Shown here: in pieces, positions 1-9,405 of the stretch | Position numbering within the stretch: the first letter of the stretch is position 1 | Layout of the letters: each line of letters starts with the position of its first letter | Source of the DNA: Trichobilharzia szidati | Lineage: Eukaryota; Platyhelminthes; Trematoda; Strigeidida; Schistosomatidae | Reading direction: 5' to 3' | Assembly (NCBI GenBank): GCA_944472155.2 | Contig: OX235273.1 | Coordinates: forward strand, 102,384,582 to 102,448,581 | DNA length: 64,000 bases | Position numbers and translations under genes: made by a program | Notes under the pieces: model-generated | Seen by the model: the letters and a program-made list of their open reading frames with translations, nothing else | Told to the model about the DNA's origin: nothing | The model's database searches: none

Positions 1-2190
1 AGATATACTTCGGGAATTTACTGAGTTGATGAGTCTTATTCCAAGAGCAGTTATTTGTTTCTCATCATGTTTATTTATTTATATGCATTCGCTGGATTTT
101 TCACTAATTGTATCGGTGCATCTGCTCTTTTGTCATATTCATTTACTCACGTTACATAGCAGTTCGCTTAGTAATGTTTTTGAGACAACTTCACTCTCTG
201 CAGCAGTGATGACCAGAATAGTGAACTCCTATTCAACTTTCTACCATTCAAAATTTACGACTGTTTTTTGTGTTCTTGTCATATTCATTAGTAGCTACTG
301 ACCACCAACCTTTCCTTGGTGGGCTCAAACGTGCCACGTTGTCATTTTGCTTTTCCGTCATTCAGTAAAGAGGTCAAAGCGTTTTCTGCCGTATTTTTTT
401 GTTTTTAAGTCGTATCTCTCTGTGTGGTTTATTTCTGGTGAATCTATGTATATTTTCCTCGTGTTCGTTCTCGTCGTCTTAATGGTCAGCTGCTAATGCG
501 TAACTGTTTGTAGTACCGATGATCGAAACTGCTACTTCGGCTGTCTAATACTGACAAAATAATTAATTGCTCCTTTTTGTAAGTGTTATCTTGTTTTCCT
601 CTGTGTTTGCCTTACATCATGCAATTGTTTCCGAACATTATTTCGATCAGTTAGTTGTTATTCGGACATGGATATGACTGATATTACGTTTACTTCAGCA
701 TTTTGCAAGGAATAACTGCGTGTACTCGTATTGACTATCGCGTAGATTTTCTGTCAACTACCTATGTAAGATAAAACGTGTTGTGCAGGTGCTCTGTCGT
801 CGTTCCTTATTTTTCTTGGACTGTAACCGATGGTGTTTGTTTGTCGATTCAGTTTCGGCATCCTCTTTTCTGTTTTTCCCGTAGTTTATCTATTTTAAAC
901 GTGTTTTTTATAGCTGTATTGAAAGTTTTTACTTGTGATGTGTTTTGAAGCACTGAGTCTATCTTAAACTATTGAAGTGTGCACTTGATGTAGTTCCTCG
1001 GTTTCAACTCTTGAGTGCTAGTTTTTGTTTTTTGTGTTCATTACGTAAACCAAAGACCGGTATAATAATGTCTTGTTAATCAGAGAAGCAGGTGGCTTTG
1101 ATTCTCTTTTTCTCTACAAGTAATAGTGATTATCTGAAATAATTCATTACAGTAGCAATATAATAGAATGTTAATACTGTTTTAATGTGAGATTACACCT
1201 AGAGGGATTCTTGGACAGATTTTAATGCATAAGTGAATCCACAAATTTAGAAAGTATCCATAAATTTCGGTTTGCTTTTTCACTGCTATTGTTTGATCTG
1301 ATCTTATTTTTGATTTCTGTTAAGGACGACTGTGAAAAAATAACCAAGAACTAAATAGGTACTGTGTAGTATTTTTTTATTGATTTTGCCCTAAATTATA
1401 TTTCTTATTTAAAATTAATATTACGGTTTTGACTGTTGAACACCCATTCTTATTTTATAGGAACTATAATTCACTCAAAATAGTTTGACAGTATTTGGAT
1501 TCAATTTCAAACCACTTGGTGTTTGGTATAGTACAAAACTTGGGTTTGCATTTTTACACTCTCATCTCATCTCTGATGATTTATCTGGCCTCATTTTCAT
1601 AGCGTATCAAGATCTAAATGGAAGAAATGCAAATTTATCGGGATTATTCATTTTGAAGAACATTATTTCACATTTTACGAACATTTTGTCCAAGTCATAA
1701 TCAACAATTTTGTAAAAGTAAGTTCCGAAACAGCTCCTAATTGTTATCTTAAATTTTTCTTTAATAACGAAGAAATTTTATATGTAAATTTATGCTCTGT
1801 ACTTAAATATGTTCAAGGGTCATAAAAAATAATTTAATTAAACAGATTTTCTTCGTGTCGATATACACTACTTAAAAGCACATCGACAACACAGAATATT
1901 TTCACGATATTAAATTTATACTTTGTCGAATATTCCTTGGACTTTTTTCACGTTTAAACGGCACATAACTTGTAGGTTTTAACATTAGTGGATTTTTCAT
2001 TCAACTGTTTGTTTGCTGCAAATGATGATTTCATTGACATTATTTTCCAAGCTATCGGTGAAGAACATAAAATTGATTAGACTTGCTGAGAAGTTAGGTA
2101 AACTTTTCTTATAACCTTTTGATCACACAGGGATTTAGATTATTTAAAAAGATACTGTCTACAAGACGTTGCTTAGTGGATGGTTAAAAA
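1..2190. other. unique-looking non-coding stretch
   Basis: No repeat family seen elsewhere in the window and no convincing exon is recognised here. Roughly 300-1060 is T-rich with more CpG than most of the window, which could fit a promoter or 5' UTR, but nothing in the sequence fixes a transcription start. The short ORF at 26-301 has biased T-rich codons and no recognisable domain, so I do not call it a gene. Confidence 0.4.
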
Positions 2191-2194
2191 ACTG

Positions 2195-2390
2195 AGACCA
2201 AGGATATCCCATTTATCATATTTGGGACCTGTCATCTGGATGTACCTACAATCCTCAATGGATGGTGATATTTATGTTGAGACTCGAACCTTCAACCCAT
2301 CTTTTCAAATGTCGAAGAGGTATCCACCAAACTATTTTGACCACAAAAGCCATGTTTTGCGCAATGGGTTTGTTTAAGATAGTTTTGTAT
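2195..2390 (-). repeat. family A hammerhead SINE, decayed minus-strand copy
   Basis: Reading the minus strand, this matches the tRNA-like and hammerhead parts of the copies near 15.7 and 28.0 kb: a GGTTCGAGTCT-like B box, then GGTCCCAAATA of helix II. The core box reads ATGACAG rather than CTGANGA, so it is not expected to cleave. It sits head-to-head with the plus-strand copy that follows. Confidence 0.65.
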
Positions 2391-2397
2391 TTCTTGT

Positions 2398-2645
2398 GAC
2401 CTAAGTGGCCTAGTGGATAAGGCCAAACGGTGGGTGCTGGGTTCGAGTCTCAGTGGGAACACTATCACTTATTGGGTGTCTCAGGCACATCCAGCTAACG
2501 AGTCCCAAGTAGGATGAAATTTGCATCATGGATTCCACTGCTAGTTACCATCTGCCAAATAACATCATGTTAGTCCTGCGACATCATCAAAGCATCCGCA
2601 CCAGGAGGTGGGATGGCAGCAGAGACCGAATATTTTAGTTTAGCA
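2398..2645 (+). repeat. family A hammerhead SINE, plus-strand copy
   Basis: The copy starts with pol III promoter-like boxes (A box TGGCCTAGTGG near 2405, B box GGTTCGAGTCT near 2449). The schistosome Sm-alpha hammerhead follows at about 2480-2540: box 1 CTAACGA at 2495-2501, helix II GTCCC/AGGAT, GAAA at 2516-2519, and the conserved TGGATTCCACTGC just after the expected cleavage site. Two substitutions in CTGANGA make it probably inactive. Active hammerheads in schistosome satellite or SINE DNA are established knowledge; membership here rests on motif match. Confidence 0.8.
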
Positions 2646-3120
2646 TAATTAGCCAAAGGGAAATGAAAAAGTGACTTAAGCAAATACTCTGTACAACTTT
2701 GATTTTGTCATCACTAATGAGATTCAGTGAAAAAGATGAATTATATAAAGTTATTACTATTTCATATATATGTATTATGTTTCACACTAGTATGATAGTA
2801 CTCTAAATATCATTGGCAGAGTATGTGAAAATGTGTAAATGTTAAATATCAATAGAGTTTACCAGCTTTAGCAGTCGAATAAATTCATACTATCAGATAT
2901 CAGTGATAATTAACCACTCATGTCAATCAATCCGTAGTATCTTATGGATCCACTTTAGTCCTTAAAAAACTAAACATGAATGCATTAACAGAATTTCAAG
3001 TCGCAGTGAATATCTCTTCATTCAACTGCCTCTACTACACAGGGAAATGTTAGGAAATCTGGTCCTACATAAAAGAAGGTGTTTTACTGTTGATTAAATT
3101 CTATTTTGTCACATATGTTA
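2646..3120. other. no feature recognised
   Basis: AT-rich intergenic or intronic sequence. I see no coding exon, RNA gene or repeat of the families defined here. Confidence 0.4.
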
Positions 3121-3719
3121 ATCCTTATAATAAAGGTTTTTGTATTTCCCAATGAATGAAAAAACAAAACGATATTGTTTTTACTGACGTTTCGCTATCT
3201 AATGCTAGTAGCCTTATCAAAGTATTATTAAACCAGAATTTACAAATAGAATGTAACAAAGAGTCAGGGGGGGAGAAAATAGACTTAGGTCAAGTTAAAG
3301 GGACATATTGAAAGTCAAATAGCAATGCAAATTTTACACCTTGATCAAATCCAACAATCCACACTTGATTTTGTTATCTTTACCAATTGACCAACTTGAT
3401 AACGAAAAATGCCCCCAGACAGACGAATGATGAACAAGTTAGTAAACTTTATTTTGATATCATAACAGATGCACTATTACCTTTGTTATTTGGTTTAGTG
3501 ATCTTCATTGCTATTTGACTTTCAATATGTCCCTTTAACTTGACCTACGTCTATTTTCTCACCTCTTAACTCTTTGTTATATATATGCTGAGATTTTGCA
3601 AATTCCGGTTTAAAAATACTTTGATAAAGCTACTAGCATTAAATAGCGAAACATCAGTAAAAACAATATCGTTTTGTTTTTCATTCATTGGGAAATACAA
3701 AAACCTTTATTATAATGAA
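3121..3719. mobile_element. Penelope-like element ends in inverted orientation
   Basis: Arms 3121-3335 and 3511-3719 are imperfect reverse complements, around a spacer of about 175 bp. Each arm carries a small stem-loop (GCTA...TAGC) followed by GAAACGTC or GAAACATC, the same layout as the 3' ends of the PLE copies at 29, 31, 36 and 61 kb. Part of the arm (3280-3480) is repeated at 40610-40760, next to a PLE endonuclease remnant, which supports PLE origin. Confidence 0.6.
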
Positions 3720-3924
3720 TATCGTATACCCAATGCCCAAATTTTTTAAAACCGTTAAAAGTGAACTTAGTTTGGACATATATATTTTAATCCTTGTTTA
3801 AATCCTAAATTCAAAACAACTTTTATTACTTTGCATATCGAAGAATACTGTCTCAGTTTTTCTCTTTATTGTAAGATACTTATTATTTTCAGATATTGTT
3901 TTGTGGTATTTTGTTTAATTTCAG

Positions 3925-4235
3925 GTTAGGTCATGAACTGACTTTATTTAGAGAGCCATTGAAAGCCATGGAGTAGTGGACACACTGATACTATATTGCG
4001 AATAGGCAGAGGAAATAATTCATGAATTATTATATTGTACCTCAGTGGTTTAGTAGTCGATGTGTTGGCCTTGTAACTAAGAACTGCTTATTTTGATCAC
4101 CAGTGTGATCATGTGTGCACATTACTGCAGGGTCTAAAAGTGAGACTTAACAATTGGCTAGTAATTCCCTGTTTTCGGTGGTTCTCTAACTGAAGTCATT
4201 CCGTGATAAAACCTGAAATCAATCAAATTTTTGCA
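3925..4235. repeat. family B SINE, decayed inverted pair
   Basis: 3925-4020 matches the minus-strand family B tail (AGAGAGCCATTGAAA). 4040-4235 matches the plus strand, with GGCCTTGTAAC in the anticodon-arm region and GGTTCTCTAACTGA in the tail. Both halves are heavily mutated. Confidence 0.55.
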
Positions 4236-4694
4236 AACCAACACTCAAAAACTAATCGGGTGCCCACTAATGACCCTAACCTTAGAACAAAATCGCCTAG
4301 AGTTCTAGTGAGAAGTTGTAGAATTTATCACTGTTCACCCATAACACAATGAATAAGGTAACCAAGGTTCATCAAGTCAATATCCACTATTTGACTGGAA
4401 TACAATGCTTTATCATCTCCTGGTTTTTCTTAGGATTCTAACGAAACTGTGCCTTACTATGACTAGTTGGTAAATGTCTAAGTTGCTCCTGACTCTGTCA
4501 TTTGCACTCACTGATGAATTAATTCTGTGTTTGATAGTTCTGTAAAAGATATCAACCTGTGGTAGAAACAATGTTAAAATCAAGTTATCCATTGTAAGAC
4601 CTCATAAATAAGGTTATTCAAGCCTGATCTGCCGCCACTTTACTGTCTAAATATATTTAATTTATTGAGGGTGTCTCTTAAACATTTTTAAAGA
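4236..4694. other. no feature recognised
   Basis: No gene or repeat family recognised. One short CCCTAACCTTA tract near 4272 recalls the telomere-like tracts in the TIR elements at 6.4-8.0 kb, but is too short to interpret. Confidence 0.35.
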
Positions 4695-4905
4695 CTTGGA
4701 TTCTTTTTATTCCTTTACGTTCCCAGTGGAACAGAGAGCTACTTCAAGCTAGAGGCTCGAAGTGGTATTTATTTTTACGGGATGGGGTTGCTATCCTCAT
4801 ACCCAACCTTCCCTTCTTACCAGTTTTATTACTGGCTTAACGAGGTAAAGGAGTGCATTGGCCGGGAATTAAACCCCAAACCACATGTGTGGTTGTGCCA
4901 CAGGC
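4695..4905 (-). repeat. family C SINE (tRNA-like head, RTE-like body and tail)
   Basis: On the minus strand: a tRNA-like head (decayed), then the body GTAAAATAAATACCACTTCG-type sequence, and a tail reading TGTTCCACTGGGAACGTAAA. The tail matches the 3' end of the RTE element at 12.6 kb. The B-box region is mutated. Confidence 0.7.
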
Positions 4906-5365
4906 TCACAAAAGACTGGGATTAAACAGCAAAGAATATTCTTTGCGATGACTCCGTCTTCATCAGGTTCTAAAGTTATATGCATCCATAATAATCTAAG
5001 AACTGGTGTTATTAACAACATTAATGTCTTCTTAAATACCACTGATTCACTAAGATTAGAGCATTACAGTTTTAAAGTATCCACATATGATAATATGCAT
5101 CAGTATGACGCTTGAAACAACCGGAGCTGTGTGTGCAAAAGAAAGAGGTTTAGCCACTACTATTACTACTCAGACCTGCTGCGGTATCTGATATTTAGTT
5201 TGATTCCATATTTATGCACATTATGACTTACAGGTGGTTTTGAAGTGTAATATTTTGACCTTATTGTGTCGATGTTATTGAAAAAACACTAATGTTGTTG
5301 ATAAGAATAATTCTTTAATTAATATGGATGCATATAACTTTAAAACCTGCTTAATATGAAGTCAT
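4905..5365. mobile_element. PLE-type terminal inverted repeat, decayed
   Basis: 4960-5050 and 5280-5365 are imperfect reverse complements (both include GTTATATGCATCCAT or its complement). The left arm has the palindrome AAAGAATATTCTTT at 4931-4944. This palindrome recurs at PLE-like ends near 14.5, 15.25, 52.3 and 52.8 kb. Confidence 0.5.
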
Positions 5366-5945
5366 CTCTTTCACTTATCTGGGCAGTATCGTTTGAGTTA
5401 CAGATGGCAGGCATAAGAATATTAAAGCTAAGCACAAGTGGAAAGGCTGGGTAAGTCTTCATTACTCGAAAACCAAAGTGAAAATGTGCTGCACTCAGCA
5501 TAAAGGGCAAAATTTGGATTTTCAACGCAAATGTTGAGTCATTTCTCCTATATAGGTCAGAAACTTACCTCCTCGAGGAAAGCAATTCCAACAGTCTTCA
5601 CTCTTTTATCAACAGTTACTTTTGCTCCATACTCAAGGTCAGATGACCGGCCAGAATGGATTTGAAATGAGGGATAATGGCAACGAACTAACCAAGAATC
5701 TTTGCCGAAAAAAATGAGTTTGAATGTTTACTCTCTGTGATGACCGTTGACTGACATCACGAGCCAGACAAGCCCTCATGTGGAAGTCGAATGGGAAACG
5801 AGGAGCTGACCATCCAAGGGTGATATGAAGGAGATCGTGTGTGGAGAAGAACAAAGCTTATGGTCAACTGTGCAGCCAACTGAAAAAAGACAGCAAGAAA
5901 TAGAGTGAAATGGCAGTAAGCAACTGAAGCGCAGCATTCCACACG
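5340..5945 (+). pseudogene. RTE-type reverse transcriptase 3' remnant
   Basis: The sequence follows the C-terminal third of the RTE reverse transcriptase at 12.0-12.6 kb: the 'F-TYLGSIVS' region, 'IRIFNTNVKSVLLYGSETW' region, then the 'GRPRVTWRRSCEEE'-like tail. It ends in CGGAACCTGAAGGAATAATA, like other RTE 3' tails. Multiple frameshifts and stops mean it cannot encode protein. It lacks the CAGT duplication seen in other copies (see findings). Confidence 0.7.
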
Positions 5946-6184
5946 GAACCTGAAGGAATAATACTATATTAAGGAAGTAATCACTTTAGGAGCATATTAC
6001 TAAAAATTGACATGAGCCTATACACCATATTTCCTTAGAAAGATATATAAGTTCAGAGAAATATTGAATTTCTTTCCGTTTAATTTAAATTTCTAGTTAA
6101 AAATCAGAAAAATAGCTGCTTCATTTATAACAGTAATGTTATTCATGGGCCATTAGATTCCATTCCAGCGGATAAATAATTAGT

Positions 6185-6345
6185 GGTCCCGCCTAGTAGC
6201 TTAAAGGTCTTGCGTTCGATCCCCAGCAACGCCAGCAGTTTACACCAATGAAGAATCCCAAACTGGGACGAAGCAGCTGATCAATTGTATTTGGTTTTCA
6301 ATGGTTCTCTTACTGATGTTATTTCACGTTTACTTTTAATTTTAT
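6185..6345 (+). repeat. family B SINE fragment
   Basis: Contains a B-box-like TTCGATCCC, the CCCAAACTGGGACGAA motif and the GGTTTTCAATGGTTCTCT tail typical of the family. The tRNA-like head is degraded. Confidence 0.6.
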
Positions 6346-6437
6346 GCAAACATACCATTGAAACAGGCATCTTTGTCCATTTTATGAAGTCACTAGAAAT
6401 CTTAGTGAATATCACTATTCAATAAAGTTTCTTGGGC

Positions 6438-7168
6438 AAAGTTAAACTATCATAGCCAAAACCACATTAACCTCGAACGACCCATCAGAATTCAGATGCC
6501 ATAAAGTCGCATAATCATTAAAAAATGCACTAAAAACATTGCGAACATGAAATTATACTATATGCTTGTTGCTTATGTGTTGTAAGAATTGCTCCCAGTC
6601 ACTACACAGATGATTTATAGAGAAATCATACCATGCGCGATATACCCAATCATCCAGGAGACTGTAGGTTATGGTACTTTGAGATCTGTTGATATTTCTG
6701 ACACCGTTCTTTGACCTACTCCTAACTCTAACCCTAATCCTAAATTTAACCCAGACAAGTTAAACTTTAAGCACTAGTAAGTACCACTGGAGTGCGACCG
6801 CTCCAATTAGCTTGAAATGCTCAGTGAGCAAGTTAGTAAAACCTGGTAAATAATACTGTACTCATGGATAAAATATGCTTAGTGGAGTGTTTTGTTATTA
6901 AATTGGACATCTAGCAAGTTTAACTTTGCCTTTGACCCTAATCTTAACCTTAACCATAGATCCTAAACCCTAATATTATAAGCCACAACCTTGCTTAATA
7001 GTATAGATTTACAGAAAAGTACCTAGAGTATAAGTGGAATACTGAATTTGCCTTCTCCAAGTCCATAAGGGCAGGCATGATTTTATTTGGAATGACCTTT
7101 CATAGCATACCCTGTATCTGATTGGTCCTTCAAGGTCAAATCTGGCTTTGGCTATGACACTTTAACTT
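6438..7168. mobile_element. non-autonomous DNA-transposon-like element with terminal inverted repeats, copy 1
   Basis: The left end (AAGTTAAACTATCATAGCC, from about 6439) and the right end (reverse complement AAGTTAAAGTGTCATAGCC, ending at 7168) form imperfect inverted repeats extending about 55-60 bp inwards, through a shared CCAATCAGA-like stretch. The interior has no ORF but has TAACCCTAA-like tracts (6722-6755, 6935-6975). A second copy lies at 7574-8043. I could not identify a clean target-site duplication, so the superfamily is unknown. Confidence 0.6.
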
Positions 7169-7573
7169 CTCTGGCTCTTGGTATATTTTGGTCAGGTTAC
7201 AACTTTGAAACGCAGCAATATTTTTTAAAAATAAATCAAGAATATTATAAAATTTAAGGTATATATTGGTTAGAAAATCAGAATAATCCAAATTTACCGG
7301 TAAAATATTTGCTAAACACTAATGGAACATTACAAATAGGAATAAAAATGTCATAGAGTTGCCAAAGGTTTCAGCAGTTTTCATACTGGGTAATATTATT
7401 GATTTACTTCTATCTTCAAAAGATATTAAGTTTGAATTCAGATGTCGGACATCATGTAATCAATCGCTAAATTACTTAGTATGTGGACAACCTGTTTAAA
7501 ATACAAGTACAGATTCCTCGTGGATATTATGATAATTATTTTGTTATGATAAGAATTTCTTGAATAGGATGGC

Positions 7574-8043
7574 GACGTCAAACTAGCACAGCCAAAACCA
7601 CAGTGACCTTGAACAGCCAATCAGAACTCAGATGCGAAAAAGTCATATAACTGTTAAAAAAATGTATTTTGAAAAATTGCAAACATGATATTACACTACA
7701 CTGGATAACTTTCTCTTATGTGTCGTGAGAATGTCTCCCTGTTGCTCCAAGTATCATCCATAGAGAAATCAACAGTAGATCTTGATACTTTGGGATCCCT
7801 TGATATTCCTGACTCTGTTCTTTAGCCTACCCCTAATTAATGTAGGGTTATAACTGTAACCCTAACCTTAAAGCTTACACTAGCCCTGTCTAACAGTATA
7901 GATTTACGTTGTGTTTATAGAACTCATACTCTAAATGCATGAAGGCAAGTATGATAAGGAATGGACTTCTATAGCGTTCCCTAAATTTAATTGGCTCCTA
8001 GAGGTCAACTAAGACTTTGACTTTTGCTATGTTAGTTTAACTT
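7574..8043. mobile_element. TIR element, copy 2 (shorter)
   Basis: Left end GACGTCAAACTAGCACAGCC and right end (reverse complement) GAAGTTAAACTAACATAGC correspond to the ends of copy 1, and the interior aligns with it (e.g. 7640-7870 with 6510-6750). It lacks part of the interior of copy 1. A CCCTAACC tract remains at about 7858-7868. No ORF. Confidence 0.6.
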
Positions 8044-8055
8044 CACCAAAAGGAT

Positions 8056-8470
8056 ATTTTGTTTTGCATCCAGTGGTATGTAGAACGTGATATCTAATCA
8101 GCAGTCTTAAGGACAGAAGCCCTTTAGAGGGTAAGCATTAATGATACTGGTGTCATAAGTATGAAGTAATATTCTGAAGTGAACAGAGATACTGAGGCAA
8201 ATACATTGTTGATTTAATATTCTCTATCTGCTTATGGCTACTAGTGGAATCTAGATCATAGGTCCCGTCCTCTTAGGGATTAATTAACTGAATGCACCTC
8301 ATTAGTGGCTCAACATAAAACAAATAACGAAAGGCTATAAGTATTATTAGATAAGAAGCCGGTTTCTTTTTACGTGCTAGTATGTCAGTGATTCTGGATT
8401 TCCTGATACAGTAAACAGTGGAGTAAACTCTAATATTAATGAAGTTAGCGAAACACATTACTAACATTTA
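8056..8470. other. no feature recognised
   Basis: AT-rich sequence. A short minus-strand ORF (8273-8467) has no recognisable domain or splice context. Confidence 0.35.
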
Positions 8471-8474
8471 AGGC

Positions 8475-8690
8475 ATGGAAACAGTTGCGTCGGTGTTTCA
8501 ACGGTTGAATGCTCACCAACCATGCACCCCTTTACCTAACTAAGTCAACTGTAACTCCGACAAAGAGGGAAGGTTGGACGTGGGGCTAGCGAACCCATCC
8601 CGTAAAAACATCACTGCTATTGAAACTTCAAAACTGAATCTTGAAGCGCCCAAATTCCACTCGGAACGCAAAAGGAATTAAACAATAATG
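8475..8690 (+). repeat. family C SINE
   Basis: Head TTGCGTCGGTG...TTGAATGCTCACCAACCATGC, body AAAGAGGGAAGGTTGGACGT and GGGGCTAGCGAACCCATCCC, tail TTCCACTCGGAACGCAAAAG. The middle of the tRNA-like head has been altered. Confidence 0.75.
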
Positions 8691-8849
8691 AATACGGCAT
8701 GGAAACAAACTGACATCTTTCTTTCGATAACCCTTAAAACTGATCAGACATTCTGTTATGCACTCCTAATGTCGCCAAGTCATTTTTCTTCATTCCTTGC
8801 TCTTCGAGTTGAATATACAGCTTCAAGATTTGAATTTTCAGTAGTAGAG

Positions 8850-9025
8850 TGTTGGCTTTTAATGAGACGCGGTTGCTAAGCTCTCGCCAAACCATCACCC
8901 CTTCCCATGACTTAACATTGGCCAGTAAACTGGGTAAGATTTAGAAGTACGTCGGTCTTAAATTCAGCCTGGGCTATGTGCGTGGTTTGCAAGCACTATG
9001 TCGCTGAAGCACCGATGCACTGCTT
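8850..9025 (-). repeat. family C SINE, decayed minus copy
   Basis: Minus-strand order is head (TGCATCGGTGCTTCAGCGAC), body, then GGTTTGGCGAGAGCTTAGC-like sequence. It is diverged, and lies beside an RTE 3' remnant in the same orientation. Confidence 0.5.
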
Positions 9026-9029
9026 TACA

Positions 9030-9370
9030 TCTTGATTAATCCCTTCTGTTCTGAATGGAGCGCATGGCTTTAACAGCAAGCCTCCATTTTTTCTTGTTCA
9101 ATACAGTCCAAATTAGCTGGTCGCACGATTTTCCATAAGCTTTCATCTCCACATTCCGCGATTTCCTTCAGATCATCCTCAAATCCATGCCTAAGTTGTC
9201 GTTCGTCATTCGGGTCCCACTCTCGGATGTGCCTGGCGCTCAATGTCACCTAACGGTCTCCTCAGGATGTGTCTAATCCATCTCCGTTTTCTTCGGCGTA
9301 TTTGTTGAGCAATAGGCTCTTGGTTGTTTTGTTCCAGTAGTTTCTTTTTGATGATGTGGTGAGAGCTGTC
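9030..9370 (-). pseudogene. RTE-type reverse transcriptase 3' remnant (minus)
   Basis: On the minus strand the translated fragments follow the RTE C-terminus: an RRRKRRWIRHILRR-type motif, a DPNDERQLRHG region and a final residue block ending in an alanine-rich helix. It forms the left flank of the younger RTE insertion at 9406. Confidence 0.6.
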
Positions 9371-9394
9371 TGCTAGCCAAAATTGGTAAACAGC

Positions 9395-9405
9395 AATTTA
9401 CGTCA
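9395..9405 (+). repeat. left target-site duplication of RTE insertion
   Basis: AATTTACGTCA here is repeated exactly at 12641-12651, immediately flanking the RTE element. Confidence 0.8.

Noticed and set aside
26..301. 91-codon ORF at the left edge
   Set aside because: T-rich codons, hydrophobic by composition, no domain or splice borders seen.
6715..7870. Interstitial telomere from CCCTAA-like tracts
   Set aside because: The tracts are short, imperfect and repeated at the same place in two TIR elements, so they are part of the transposon.
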